Origin: Ruminococcus sp.
GTDB lineage: Bacteria; Bacillota; Clostridia; Oscillospirales; Ruminococcaceae
Direction of reading: 5' to 3'
NCBI GenBank assembly: GCA_031262835.1
Contig: JAISGY010000011.1
Coordinates: 1 to 38,904, forward strand
Length of the DNA stretch: 38,904 bases
How positions within the stretch are numbered: the stretch's first letter is position 1; each line of letters opens with the position of its first letter. The position numbers and the translations under genes are program-made. Below are positions 15,461-24,646 of the stretch, piece after piece. Below the pieces are notes generated by a model. It searched no databases and was not told the DNA's origin. It saw only the letters and a list, made by a program, of their open reading frames with translations.

Positions 15461-16950
15461 AAATATCTGTCCGAAATTTCAACTATCAGAAGGAATAAAA
15501 TACTTGCCGTAAGTAAGAATCCTATCGTAGTAAAAAGATTTCCGTCGAATATTAATTCTGAAAAACACTTCGCTGTAATAACACAAAAAGCACTCGCAAG
15601 TATTGGTTTCAGTAAATATTCAACCGGATTAAATGTGAGGTTTATCGTATTGCAAACCTTAACTATTCGCACAACATTTGATACAATATTGCTCGCGTAG
15701 TAAGACAGCAAAACGCCGTAAAATCCTAAAAAACGCGTCGCAATTATAACCGTTCCGATGCGGATTATATACTCAAAAAGCGAATTCACCGTGGAAAAGC
15801 CTTGCTTTCCGAGACCGCGCAAAATCCCTTCCAGAATGATTTCCATATAAATAAACGGCACAACAAAAAACATCAATCGAAGTGTTTTTGCAGCAAGATT
15901 ATCAGACGGGCAAAGTAGTTCTCCGATTCCTTCGCCGCCCGCAAGAAGAACCATTGAAATAAATATCGCAAACATTAAAGTTTTACGAAAAAGTTTATCG
16001 ATTAAATAGTTCACACGAAAATGATTTTTTGCGGCATTTGCTCTCGCAATTTCGGGTATAATAAGTGTCTGGAGGCTTGTTAAAATAAAGCTCGGATAAA
16101 AAATCACGGGGATAATTATCGACTCAAAAAGTCCGTATTCCGACATCGCTTTCTCTGTATTTTCGTGATAATCAAGCAGCGCGATCGGCACTAAAACATC
16201 ATTTAACGCCGACATTGTCATTGTAACATAACCCGATAAAATTATCGGTAAATTCAGTGTCATATAGGTCTTAACAGTTATGATTCGCTTATTTGTTTCC
16301 GGCAATTTTGAAAAAACTTTATATTCGTTCGCGAAATTATAAACGTAAAATACAGAGCTTAAAACTTCGGCTGCAAGCATCGCAATTGAAATTAGAAGAT
16401 AGATGCTGATGCCATTTGGGATAAGCACAATTATTCCGAACATCAATATAACATAGCGGCACGAAAATTCAAAAACGTCACCGATAAGCGGAAATTTAAC
16501 CTTTCTTTTTGCGTGGAAATATCCTTTTATGCATGAACCGACGCCTGCAAAAGGCAGTGAAAGAGCCATTATGCGTATTGCAGTTTCGATATTTTCATCA
16601 CCTGAAATTGCAGCAAGTTTCCCCGCAAAAACAAGCGAAAAAAGCGCGAAAGTCCCGGATAAAACGAGTGAAAATGTCAGCGAAAATCGCATAATGGATT
16701 TAAAATTACGATTTCCTGCGCCGATTTCTTCCGACACAAAACGCTCTGTCGAGACGAAAATATTTCCGTTCGCGAGCACAATTATAAAGCCGAAGACAGT
16801 TGTTATAAGCGTCATAATACCTACAGCAGCCGTTCCGAGCGTGTTAGTCAATAAAATATTGAGGAGCAATCCGAGCCCGTTTAAAACAAAAGAAATTGTC
16901 GAAAGTTTAACTGTATCTATCGCAATTCCTGTTTTGTGAATTCCAAACAT
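15421..16950 (-). CDS. MATE/MOP-superfamily flippase (SpoVB/MurJ-like)
   Basis: This 509-residue membrane protein has about 12-14 predicted hydrophobic helices and the N-terminal layout of polysaccharide/lipid II flippases (stage V sporulation protein B, MurJ, Wzx-like), including a conserved VSERFVSEEIGAGN-like segment (here TERFVSEEIG) after TM2. It has a GGAGGAA ribosome site at about 16955-16961. It is divergent from murD, which suggests lipid-linked cell wall precursor export. A role in spore cortex synthesis is equally possible, and the substrate cannot be told from sequence. Its 3' end overlaps ispF by 40 bp. Confidence 0.82.
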   Translation of the reverse strand: MFGIHKTGIAIDTVKLSTISFVLNGLGLLLNILLTNTLGTAAVGIMTLITTVFGFIIVLANGNIFVSTERFVSEEIGAGNRNFKSIMRFSLTFSLVLSGTFALFSLVFAGKLAAISGDENIETAIRIMALSLPFAGVGSCIKGYFHAKRKVKFPLIGDVFEFSCRYVILMFGIIVLIPNGISIYLLISIAMLAAEVLSSVFYVYNFANEYKVFSKLPETNKRIITVKTYMTLNLPIILSGYVTMTMSALNDVLVPIALLDYHENTEKAMSEYGLFESIIIPVIFYPSFILTSLQTLIIPEIARANAAKNHFRVNYLIDKLFRKTLMFAIFISMVLLAGGEGIGELLCPSDNLAAKTLRLMFFVVPFIYMEIILEGILRGLGKQGFSTVNSLFEYIIRIGTVIIATRFLGFYGVLLSYYASNIVSNVVRIVKVCNTINLTFNPVEYLLKPILASAFCVITAKCFSELIFDGNLFTTIGFLLTASILFLLIVEISDRYFYTEFKLSNKATA

Positions 16951-17030
16951 AAATATTCCTCCGCATAATTTTACGAGAAAGACTCATAAAATATTCTTAC
17001 AATACCGCGAATTTTTGAAAGGCAATAAGT

Positions 17031-18395
17031 ATGATTTCAATTTTACAAAACAAAAAGATTGCAATAATCGGTGCGGGCGTAAGCCATGATGAACTGATAA
17101 AAATGTTTTTGCGTGACGGGTTTGACGTAACTGTTTGCGATAAAAAATCTGACACTAAAGAATTTTCGGAATATAAAAATCTCGGCGCAAAACTTAATTT
17201 AGGCGAAAATTATCTTGATAATATCGAAAATTCTGACGTAATTTTTCGCACACCCGGAATGTATTTTAACCATCCTGCGTTACAAAAAGCACGTAAAAAC
17301 GGGCGAATTGTCACGTCTGAACTCGAAGTTTTCTTTAAGCTTAACAAGGCGCAAACCTTTGCTGTAACAGGTTCTGACGGAAAAACGACAACAACAAATT
17401 TAATCGCAAAAATTCTTGAAGCGGACGGTAAAAATATTCATCTCGGCGGGAATTTAGGGAAAGCACTTCTGCCGCTTATTGAAAAAATAAAGGATTCCGA
17501 CAAGGTTGTTGCAGAGCTTTCAAGTTTCCAGCTCATGTCGCTTCGTGCACCTTTCGATACTACGGTAATTACAAATATCACGCCGAATCATCTTGATGTG
17601 CATGGGAATATGGACGAATATATAGAGTGTAAAAAGCAGATTTTTTTGCATCAAGATGCATTTTCCCGAACAGTTTTATCCGCTGATAACGAGATTGTTA
17701 ACGGGTTTTCCGACGAAATTCGCGGTAAACTTATTAAATTCTCGATAAAAAATAAACCGGAACCATTCGCCGCGTTTTTGCGTGAAGATGGTGTTTTGTG
17801 CTATAACAACAATGGCGAAATTATCGAATACCTTCACATGGATGAAATTAAAATCCGCGGTATGCATAACGTTGAAAACTATCTCGCCGCAATTGCTGCA
17901 ACATTCGATTTTGTATATCCCGAATCGGTTTGTGAAGTTGCACGAACCTTCGGCGGTGTTGAACATCGTATCGAATTTATACGCGAAATTAACGGCGTAA
18001 AATACTATAACGACAGCATCGCAACCTCCCCGACGCGTGTAATTGCAGGGCTTAAGGCGTTTAATAAAAAGATCATTATTATTGCCGGCGGATATGATAA
18101 AAAAATCCCGTATGAACCGCTCGGCGAACCGGTTAACAAATACGTCAAATGCCTTGTGACACTGGGCGCGACGGCTGAAAAAATTGAAGCTGCAGTTAAA
18201 AATTCAGAACATTTCAGTTCCGAAAATATCAACATTTATCGTGTTGAAAATCTTGAAGAAGCCGTAAAAATCGCAGCAGAAAATGCTGTTCCCGGCGATA
18301 TTATTTCGCTCTCCCCTGCTTCGGCAAGCTTTGATCTTTACAAAAATTTTGAGGAAAGAGGGAAGCATTTCAAGGATATTGTAAATGCTTTGTGA
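17031..18395 (+). CDS. murD: UDP-N-acetylmuramoyl-L-alanine:D-glutamate ligase
   Basis: MurD adds D-Glu to UDP-MurNAc-L-Ala in the cytoplasm, using ATP. The 454-residue protein has an N-terminal Rossmann-like domain (IIGAGVS), the Mur ligase ATP loop TGSDGKTTTT near 113-122, NITPNHLDVHG, and YNDSIATSP in the C-terminal domain. AAAGG precedes the ATG. The adjacent divergent flippase and this gene together suggest a cell wall locus. An aminopeptidase gene begins 3 bases after the stop. Confidence 0.96.
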   Translation: MISILQNKKIAIIGAGVSHDELIKMFLRDGFDVTVCDKKSDTKEFSEYKNLGAKLNLGENYLDNIENSDVIFRTPGMYFNHPALQKARKNGRIVTSELEVFFKLNKAQTFAVTGSDGKTTTTNLIAKILEADGKNIHLGGNLGKALLPLIEKIKDSDKVVAELSSFQLMSLRAPFDTTVITNITPNHLDVHGNMDEYIECKKQIFLHQDAFSRTVLSADNEIVNGFSDEIRGKLIKFSIKNKPEPFAAFLREDGVLCYNNNGEIIEYLHMDEIKIRGMHNVENYLAAIAATFDFVYPESVCEVARTFGGVEHRIEFIREINGVKYYNDSIATSPTRVIAGLKAFNKKIIIIAGGYDKKIPYEPLGEPVNKYVKCLVTLGATAEKIEAAVKNSEHFSSENINIYRVENLEEAVKIAAENAVPGDIISLSPASASFDLYKNFEERGKHFKDIVNAL

Positions 18396-18398
18396 TAG

Positions 18399-19397
18399 AT
18401 GGATTTTTTCAATCTACTCGAAAAATTAACAGAAGCTGACGGAGTTTCCGGCGACGAAAACGCCGTTTGCGAAATTATTGCCGCCGAATTTCCGGATTGT
18501 AAAACGACAATTAATAACGGGAATTTGGTAGTAAATTTAAACGAAATTAATCCGCAAAAAAAGACCGTTTTAATCGACGCGCATATTGATCGAATCGGTT
18601 TTATTGTCACACAGATAACCGAAAACGGGTTTTTACGCGTCGGTAATATCGGCAAAACCGATATGCGAATTCTACCCGCAAGCAGAGTTTTTGTCGGTAA
18701 AAAACGTCTTCCCGGTATAATCTGCACAAAGCCTCCGCACCTGTTTGACAAAGACGCAAAGCCGCTTGAGATATCGGATATTCTAATTGATATCGGAATG
18801 GATAAAGCGTCAAGCGAAAGAGAAATTTCTGTCGGCGACCGCGTTTTGCTTCATGAGAAATGCACGCGATTAGCAGACGATATTGTCGCAGCGTCTGCAC
18901 TCGATAATCGTGCCGGAGCAGCGGCGGTAATTTTAGCCGGAAAAAATATTCTTGCCGGTAATTTTGACAAATACAACGTCGTTTTACTTTTTTCATCATG
19001 CGAGGAAGTAACCGAGCGCGGCGCGATTATCGGAGCCTTTAATATAAACCCCGATATTGCGCTTGTGGTCGATGTTACATTCGCGAAAACGCATGGTGAA
19101 AACGAGTTATGCGGGCGAACAAGAGGCGGTGTAATGGTTGGATTTTCTGCTTCGCTCGACGCGGATTTATCACGAGAAATTATGACAGTTGCAAAGAAAG
19201 AAAAGATACCTATACAGGTTGAAGTTATGCCGCAAAAAACAGGCACAAACGCTGATGTAATAACGATTTCACGAGGCGGAGTCAGAGCCTCAACACTTTC
19301 AATTCCGATTAAATTCATGCACACACAATCGGAAACTGTTAGCCTTTTTGACATAGAAAAAACCGCGCTTTTAATCACGAAATTTTGTGAGGAATAG
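18399..19397 (+). CDS. M42-family metallo-aminopeptidase, copy 1
   Basis: This is a dinuclear metal peptidase of the M42 (glutamyl aminopeptidase/endoglucanase M) family, 332 residues. The ligands look complete: DAHID, SALDNR, CEE, VVDV and FMHT. The motif usually written AHMDE reads AHIDR here, so the residue after the first metal Asp is Arg, a variation near the active site. It starts 3 bases after murD with a poor Shine-Dalgarno and is immediately followed by a second, diverged copy. M42 enzymes form large cytoplasmic tetrahedral particles that degrade peptides. Confidence 0.88.
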   Translation: MDFFNLLEKLTEADGVSGDENAVCEIIAAEFPDCKTTINNGNLVVNLNEINPQKKTVLIDAHIDRIGFIVTQITENGFLRVGNIGKTDMRILPASRVFVGKKRLPGIICTKPPHLFDKDAKPLEISDILIDIGMDKASSEREISVGDRVLLHEKCTRLADDIVAASALDNRAGAAAVILAGKNILAGNFDKYNVVLLFSSCEEVTERGAIIGAFNINPDIALVVDVTFAKTHGENELCGRTRGGVMVGFSASLDADLSREIMTVAKKEKIPIQVEVMPQKTGTNADVITISRGGVRASTLSIPIKFMHTQSETVSLFDIEKTALLITKFCEE

Positions 19398-20414
19398 ATG
19401 AATATTAAGCTTCTTGAAGACCTTTGTAATTTATACGGCGGTTCAGGTGATGAACGCGCTGTTCGCGACTTTATTTATGAAAAAATCAAGCCGTATGCCG
19501 ATGAAATTTCGATTGATAATCTCGGGAATTTAGTCGTATTGAAAAAATCAAAACAAAAAAGCAGCGTGAAAATTGCCTTAACTGCGCATATGGACGAAGT
19601 TAGTTTTATTGTTACGTCGTTTCGCCATGACGGTACACTCAAATTCGCGCCTGTGGGCGGTGTGAATGCCGATTCTGTGCTCGGTAGGCGCGTTGTTGTT
19701 AATGGTCACAGCGGTGTTATCGGCGCGAAAGCAATTCACAACATGACCGAAGCGGAGCAAAAAGCACCCGCAAAGTTTGACGATTTTTCGATTGATATCG
19801 GGTGTTTAAAACCGGTAGACGCTGAAAAAATCGTTTCGCTCGGTGATCGCGTTTATTTTGAAAAAAACTTCATTTCTTTCGGTAACAACATGATTGCTTC
19901 TAAGGCAATTGACGATCGTTTCGGCTGTGCAGTTTTAATGTCGCTCATGGAAAAAGACTTGCCATGTGATGTGACATTTGCGTTTTTAACGCAGGAAGAA
20001 ATCGGTTGCAGGGGCGCAAAAGCTGCTGTTCTTGACGCGGACTTTGCGATTGTTGTTGAGACTACAACCGCCGCTGATTTTGACGGAGTAGATGATGATA
20101 AAAAGTGCACAAAAATCGGAAACGGCGCGGTAATTAGCTACATGGACAGAGGCACAATTTATGATAAAAATCTTTTTGAAATCTGCAAAAAAACCGCTGA
20201 TGAAAACAATATAAAGTGGCAGACGAAAACGATTATTGCGGGCGGAAATGACGCATCGGCATTAGCCTTGAAAGACGGCGGAATAAGGACTTGCGCGATT
20301 TCTATCCCATGCAGATACCTTCATACAGCAAACTGTGTTTCGTCCATTTCCGACATGGAAGCAGTCGAAAATTTAACCCAAAAAATGATTTTAGCTATTG
20401 CGAATTTGAAGTAA
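19398..20414 (+). CDS. M42-family metallo-aminopeptidase, copy 2
   Basis: This second M42 peptidase has 338 residues and starts on the base after the copy 1 stop, with GAGG just upstream. It carries the canonical ligands and catalytic residues AHMDE, AIDDR, QEE, VVETT and YLHT. It is closer to the family consensus than copy 1. The two proteins are clearly related but strongly diverged, so this is an old duplication or a heteromeric pair rather than a recent repeat. Substrate preference cannot be decided from sequence. Confidence 0.9.
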   Translation: MNIKLLEDLCNLYGGSGDERAVRDFIYEKIKPYADEISIDNLGNLVVLKKSKQKSSVKIALTAHMDEVSFIVTSFRHDGTLKFAPVGGVNADSVLGRRVVVNGHSGVIGAKAIHNMTEAEQKAPAKFDDFSIDIGCLKPVDAEKIVSLGDRVYFEKNFISFGNNMIASKAIDDRFGCAVLMSLMEKDLPCDVTFAFLTQEEIGCRGAKAAVLDADFAIVVETTTAADFDGVDDDKKCTKIGNGAVISYMDRGTIYDKNLFEICKKTADENNIKWQTKTIIAGGNDASALALKDGGIRTCAISIPCRYLHTANCVSSISDMEAVENLTQKMILAIANLK

Positions 20415-20421
20415 AAATATC

Positions 20422-21243
20422 ATGGATAAAAAAACGGTTTACGAAATTTACAGCGAATCTTTTCCCGATCTTCTTGCCGGTTACGACACGTTTTTTTCAC
20501 GTCTCGGGCTTGATAATAATGCATCAAAAATTACGTTTTTTGAAGATAAGGCTTTTGCGGTTTATCAAAATTACGCGCTTCTGCTTTTGTGTGTAGGAAA
20601 GGATTACAGGCATTTAGGTATCGGCACAAGACTTCTTAAAATTGTCGAAAAAGAGATTTTTCGCGAACATGAAAAAGTGGTTTTAGGACATTCCGACACT
20701 CATTATTTATACCCCGGAGTATATGGCGAAAATGCGGTTTCATTCTTCAAAAAACTTGGTTATGAATACAGTTGGAATGCATATGATATGCTTCTTGATG
20801 TTGATAATAACGTATGGGAAAACGCGCCCGGATATGACGGCGGCGACTTTGAATTTCGTTATCGAAAAGATGATGAAACCCGCGCAGTGAAAATCGCCGG
20901 TGATGAAATTGACGGTTGGGGAGATGCTTATGCGTCCGCAAACAGGTGCCTTGTTGCGGTCAAAAAAAAGTCCGGCGAAATCGCCGGAGCAATAATTATT
21001 GATGAAGATAATCTGTATAATTTAAGTTTACCGGATGCCGGCGGGTTCGGCTGTGTGGGCGTTCGCGAACGTTATCGGAAGTTCGGACTCGGTATGAGGT
21101 TATGCAAAGAGGCACTGAAAATTTTGTCCGAAATGGGAATAAAACGTTGTTTTATAGGCTACACGGATCTTGTTTCGTGGTATGCAAAACTTGGAGCTGC
21201 ACCAATTGCTAAGTACGCAATGGGTGAGAAATCCTATTCGTAA
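20422..21243 (+). CDS. Double GNAT-fold acetyltransferase
   Basis: The 273-residue protein contains two GNAT modules. The first has the acetyl-CoA loop YRHLGIGTRLLK at about residue 66, and the second has YRKFGLGMRLCKEA at about 216. Such tandem GNAT proteins usually have one active and one structural half. The acceptor is unknown. It lies 7 bases after the M42 pair, so it may act on peptides or amino acids, but this is only context. A minus-strand intrinsic terminator is embedded in its coding sequence at 20962-20988, and its last 10 bases overlap the convergent lipoprotein gene. Confidence 0.82.
   Translation: MDKKTVYEIYSESFPDLLAGYDTFFSRLGLDNNASKITFFEDKAFAVYQNYALLLLCVGKDYRHLGIGTRLLKIVEKEIFREHEKVVLGHSDTHYLYPGVYGENAVSFFKKLGYEYSWNAYDMLLDVDNNVWENAPGYDGGDFEFRYRKDDETRAVKIAGDEIDGWGDAYASANRCLVAVKKKSGEIAGAIIIDEDNLYNLSLPDAGGFGCVGVRERYRKFGLGMRLCKEALKILSEMGIKRCFIGYTDLVSWYAKLGAAPIAKYAMGEKSYS
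20962..20988 (-). terminator. Intrinsic terminator of the V-ATPase-Nfn block, inside the GNAT gene
   Basis: On the minus strand TCCGGCGA pairs with TCGCCGGA (20981-20988 with 20971-20978), and after one C there are eight T residues (20969-20962). It lies 246 bases past the lipoprotein stop and is the only strong terminator downstream of that operon. In the plus direction the same bases encode K-K-K-S-G-E-I-A-G within the acetyltransferase. Confidence 0.7.
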
Positions 21244-21848
21244 ACCGTATCGCCTTTTTTAAGCCAGCCGCCCTCCGAGCTTCCGTCAGGGTCGTGATGT
21301 GTCCAGTGGATTGTTCCGCCTTCGTCGGAGTAGATATATTCGCCGTAAAATTCTATCACATCGCCCTTTTTTATGTCGTCAATCCGCGGCGCAATGTCGA
21401 TATTATGCGCGAAAAGAATCGTCTGCCCGGTCGATAATTCGAGGATAAAACGCTGATGTCGGTCGCCCTCGTTATCGTCACTTAAAATACGATTAACAAC
21501 ACCGCTCCCCGAGACCCAAACGTCACTCGTCTTCGTATCAAAAAGGGATTTTATGTAGTCCGCTTCGGTGTCTGCGGGAGTGGTTGTCGTGGTTGCGGCA
21601 GTTGTCGTAGTTGCGGCAGTTGTCGTGGTTGCAACACTTGTCGTCTCGGCAACAGTTGTTGTTATTTCTTCGGCTGTTGTCGTTGTTTCTGCAACTGTTG
21701 TAGTTGTTTTTGCGACGGTTGTTGTTGTTTCAACCATTTCGGTTGCGGCTGCGGAAAGTATTTCTTCCGCAGCGTTTCCTGTTTCGATAAACTCACATGA
21801 AGTTAAACTCATTACACCGATAATTAAAACTGTTATTATTTTTTTCAT
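21234..21848 (-). CDS. Secreted DUF3465 lipoprotein with threonine-rich linker
   Basis: I take the ATG at 21848 (AGGTG six bases upstream), giving 204 residues. The frame also allows a GTG at 21857. Residues 1-17 form a lipoprotein signal ending in the lipobox LTSC. Residues 40-95 are a low-complexity stalk of TTTTVA/TTTTAA repeats. The C-terminal 95 residues match DUF3465: HQRF, FAHNIDIAPRID, GDVIEFYGEY, HWTHHDP and GGWLKKGD. The domain function is unknown. It probably sits on the outer face of the membrane on a flexible stalk. It is the last gene of the V-ATPase-Nfn block, with 9 bases to the upstream gene. Confidence 0.85.
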   Translation of the reverse strand: MKKIITVLIIGVMSLTSCEFIETGNAAEEILSAAATEMVETTTTVAKTTTTVAETTTTAEEITTTVAETTSVATTTTAATTTTAATTTTTPADTEADYIKSLFDTKTSDVWVSGSGVVNRILSDDNEGDRHQRFILELSTGQTILFAHNIDIAPRIDDIKKGDVIEFYGEYIYSDEGGTIHWTHHDPDGSSEGGWLKKGDTVYE

Positions 21849-21857
21849 AGCTTTCAC

Positions 21858-23243
21858 CTATCTTTTACACGTCTCAAGAATAGCTTTAGCGGCGGTTTTT
21901 CCCGCGCCCATCGCTAAAATTACCGTCGCTGCACCAGTTACTGCATCGCCTCCGGCATAGACATTTTCGCGCGAAGTTTTCCCGAAATCGTCCGCAACTA
22001 TACAGCCCCAGCGGTTGGTATCAAGCCCCTCCGTCGTGTCCTTTATAAGCGGATTCGGGGAGGTTCCGATCGCCATTATTACCGCGTCGCAATCGAGAAT
22101 AAACTCCGAATCGGGCTTAACCACAGGACGTCTGCGCCCGGATTCGTCAGGCTCGCCGAGGGTCATTTCGACGCATTTCATCTGCTTAACCGTACCCCCT
22201 TCATCGCCGATAATTTCGATCGGATTGCAAAGGATTTTGAAGATAATTCCCTCTTCCTTCGCGTGGTGAACCTCCTCAAGGCGCGCCGGCAACTCCGTTT
22301 CGGAACGGCGATAAACGATGTAAACATTCTCCGCGCCGAGGCGTTTTGCGCATCTTGCCGCGTCCATCGCAACGTTTCCGCCGCCGACAACCGCGACGTT
22401 TTTCGCACGTTTCGCGGGTGTATCGGACTCGTTATCGTACGCCTTCATGAGGTTAATCCGCGTGAGATATTCGTTCGCGGAATAAACGCCCTTAAGGCTC
22501 TCGCCGGGAATCTTCATGAAGTTAGGGAGTCCCGCGCCGGAGCCGATAAAAATCGCATCGTAACCTTGTTCAAAAAGCTCGTCAACTGTAATTGTCCGCC
22601 CGATAACGGCGTTTGTGACAACTTCAACGCCCATCGCTTTTAAACCTTCGACTTCACGTGCAACAACCGCTTTCGGAAGCCTGAACTCGGGTATGCCGTA
22701 GATTAAAACTCCGCCGGGCTTATGAAGAGCCTCAAAAACGGTAACTTTACAACCGTTTTTCGCAAGCTCACCCGCACAGGTTAGCCCTGCCGGACCCGAC
22801 CCTACAACCGCCGCTTTTATCCCGCAAGGGCTGATTTCGGATGTCTTTTTTTCTTCTGCATTTGCGCTGTAAAAATCCGCCGCAAAACGCTCGAGCCGCC
22901 CGATTGCAACGCTCTCGCCCTTAATTCCGCGAACGCATTTTCCCTCGCATTGCGTTTCTTGAGGACAAACTCTGCCGCAAACCGCCGGCAATGACGACGC
23001 CTCGGTGATTTTTTTATACGCGCCGATATAATCTTTCGTCTTCATAAGCTCGATAAAAGCGGGAATATCAATCCCCACGGGACAACCCGCAACGCAGGGC
23101 TTGTTCTTGCAGTTAAGGCATCTTGCCGCCTCGTCGAAAGCCTGTTCCTCACTGTAACCGAGGGCAACTTCGGCGAAATTTTTATTCCGCACATTAGGTT
23201 CTTGTGACGGCATTTCATTCTTTTTAAGACTCATATTCGGCAT
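21858..23243 (-). CDS. nfnB: NfnB/GltD-like large subunit of NADH-dependent ferredoxin:NADP+ oxidoreductase
   Basis: The 461-residue flavoprotein has two cysteine clusters at the N-terminus (CLNCKNKPCVAGCP and CGRVCPQETQCEGKC) for Fe-S clusters, an FAD loop VGSGPAGLTCAGELA at about 132-146, and a second Rossmann site VVGGGNVAMDAAR for NADPH. Together with the adjacent small subunit this is the NfnAB (SudAB) complex, which couples ferredoxin and NADH oxidation to NADP+ reduction by electron bifurcation. Glutamate synthase beta is the alternative, but no GltB is nearby and the NfnA partner settles the choice. The ATG is 1 base after the nfnA stop. Confidence 0.92.
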   Translation of the reverse strand: MPNMSLKKNEMPSQEPNVRNKNFAEVALGYSEEQAFDEAARCLNCKNKPCVAGCPVGIDIPAFIELMKTKDYIGAYKKITEASSLPAVCGRVCPQETQCEGKCVRGIKGESVAIGRLERFAADFYSANAEEKKTSEISPCGIKAAVVGSGPAGLTCAGELAKNGCKVTVFEALHKPGGVLIYGIPEFRLPKAVVAREVEGLKAMGVEVVTNAVIGRTITVDELFEQGYDAIFIGSGAGLPNFMKIPGESLKGVYSANEYLTRINLMKAYDNESDTPAKRAKNVAVVGGGNVAMDAARCAKRLGAENVYIVYRRSETELPARLEEVHHAKEEGIIFKILCNPIEIIGDEGGTVKQMKCVEMTLGEPDESGRRRPVVKPDSEFILDCDAVIMAIGTSPNPLIKDTTEGLDTNRWGCIVADDFGKTSRENVYAGGDAVTGAATVILAMGAGKTAAKAILETCKR

Positions 23244-23244
23244 A

Positions 23245-24102
23245 TTAATTCACCGTCCCGTTTTTCATATTAAGAAGGTTGCAAACGTGGTCTTTTGCGT
23301 TTCCTTCAAAAACTTTATACTCGGAAAGCCTGCTCATTGCTTCGTCAAAATCGACTTCAAATCCGTCAAAATCCGGTCCGTCAACGCAGGCGAATTTCGT
23401 TTTTCCGCCGACTGTAATCCTACAGCAGCCGCACATTCCCGTCCCGTCAACCATTATCGGGTTCATCGAAACGGTTGTCTTAATGTTATATTCCTTCGCA
23501 AGTTTCGCGACAAATTTCATCATTATAAGCGGTCCGATTGCGATAACTTCATCAAGGTTTTCGCCCCGCTCAATAATCGCTTTCAGCGCGTCGGTAACAA
23601 ACCCTTTTTGCCCGTAAGAACCGTCGTCGGTCATGATTAAAAACTCGTCGGAGATAGCAGCGAATTCTTCCTCTAAAATTACGAGGTCTTTGTTTCTGAA
23701 ACCCGCGATTGTATGAACCTTCGCGCCTTTATCATGTAAACCTTTCGCGACAGGATACGCTATTGCAGAGCCGACGCCGCCGCCGATTACGGCAACATTC
23801 TTAAGTCCGTCAAGGTTGGACGGACGCCCTAAAGGTCCCGCAAAATCCGCTAAGTATTCACCCTCGTTCATCGCGCCGAGTTTAATCGTCGTTGCGCCGA
23901 CAAGCTGAAAGATAATTGTTACGAGAGACGACTTGTCCGTTTCGGCAACGGTTAGCGGAATCCGCTCGCCGTTTTCGTCAACCCGAAGGATAATAAACTG
24001 CCCCGGCAGAGCCTTTTTCGCAATAAGCGGCGCTTCGATTTTCATCAATCCCACAGTGGGATTGAGCATTTTTTTGTACGCAATTTTATACACTTTTTTC
24101 AC
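23245..24102 (-). CDS. nfnA: NfnA/SudB-like small subunit, FAD and [2Fe-2S]
   Basis: The 285-residue protein is of the ferredoxin-NADP reductase/dihydroorotate dehydrogenase electron transfer type. It has the FAD motif RIPLT near residue 47, the NAD loop GGGVGSA around 109-115, and four cysteines in MCGCCRITVGG and KFACVDGP that should bind one [2Fe-2S] cluster. In NfnAB this subunit binds NAD(H). The start is GTG at 24102 with a weak ribosome site, 6 bases after the GNAT stop, so translation probably depends on coupling. Confidence 0.92.
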   Translation of the reverse strand: MKKVYKIAYKKMLNPTVGLMKIEAPLIAKKALPGQFIILRVDENGERIPLTVAETDKSSLVTIIFQLVGATTIKLGAMNEGEYLADFAGPLGRPSNLDGLKNVAVIGGGVGSAIAYPVAKGLHDKGAKVHTIAGFRNKDLVILEEEFAAISDEFLIMTDDGSYGQKGFVTDALKAIIERGENLDEVIAIGPLIMMKFVAKLAKEYNIKTTVSMNPIMVDGTGMCGCCRITVGGKTKFACVDGPDFDGFEVDFDEAMSRLSEYKVFEGNAKDHVCNLLNMKNGTVN

Positions 24103-24108
24103 TTCCCA

Positions 24109-24642
24109 TTAATCATTATCGGTACGTAAAAATGAGTACAACCTAAAGTCAGAAATCGTATCATAAAACTTCAACTGACGAATTGTACCCTCATATCTAA
24201 ACCCGATTTTTTTAATCAGATTTTCTGATTTTATATTCCTCACGTCGATGTGAGTCTGTATGCGGTTGATTTTTGTGTGTTTGTAAACCGCTTTAACCGC
24301 CGCTTTTACCGCTTCTGCGGCGTAACCGCTGCCTTGATATTTTGTTGAAATTCTATAGCTGAGTTCGGTTTGGTAATCGTCTTCAATGTCGAAAAATTCA
24401 ACCTCGCCGATAACCTTTTTGTCCGCTTTATGATAGATAAACCAATCTAAAGTGTCTATTTCCCGCAAGTTATTTTCGTCGGCAAAAAAATCAAGCGGAT
24501 TAAGTTCAAGCGGGAGAGGTTTCGCCGACCAAAATTCATAAAGCTTTCGGTCGGAAATCCATTCGGCGATTGCCTCCGCATCGCTTGTCTTCGCCGCACG
24601 AAGCAAAAGCCGCTCTGTAGTTATTTCGGGGAGTTTTTTCAA
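24109..24642 (-). CDS. RimJ/RimL-type GNAT acetyltransferase
   Basis: This 177-residue N-acetyltransferase has the N-terminal LPEITTERLLLRAAK signature and the acetyl-CoA region YQGSGYAAEAVKAAVK near residues 100-115, followed by HIDVRNIKSENLIKKIGF. Family members acetylate protein N-termini or small amines, and the target here is unknown. It begins at a TTG 4 bases after the V-ATPase D subunit stop and ends 6 bases before nfnA, so it is embedded in the energy operon. Whether it modifies the ATPase is only a guess. Confidence 0.85.
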   Translation of the reverse strand: MKKLPEITTERLLLRAAKTSDAEAIAEWISDRKLYEFWSAKPLPLELNPLDFFADENNLREIDTLDWFIYHKADKKVIGEVEFFDIEDDYQTELSYRISTKYQGSGYAAEAVKAAVKAVYKHTKINRIQTHIDVRNIKSENLIKKIGFRYEGTIRQLKFYDTISDFRLYSFLRTDND

Positions 24643-24646
24643 AGCC

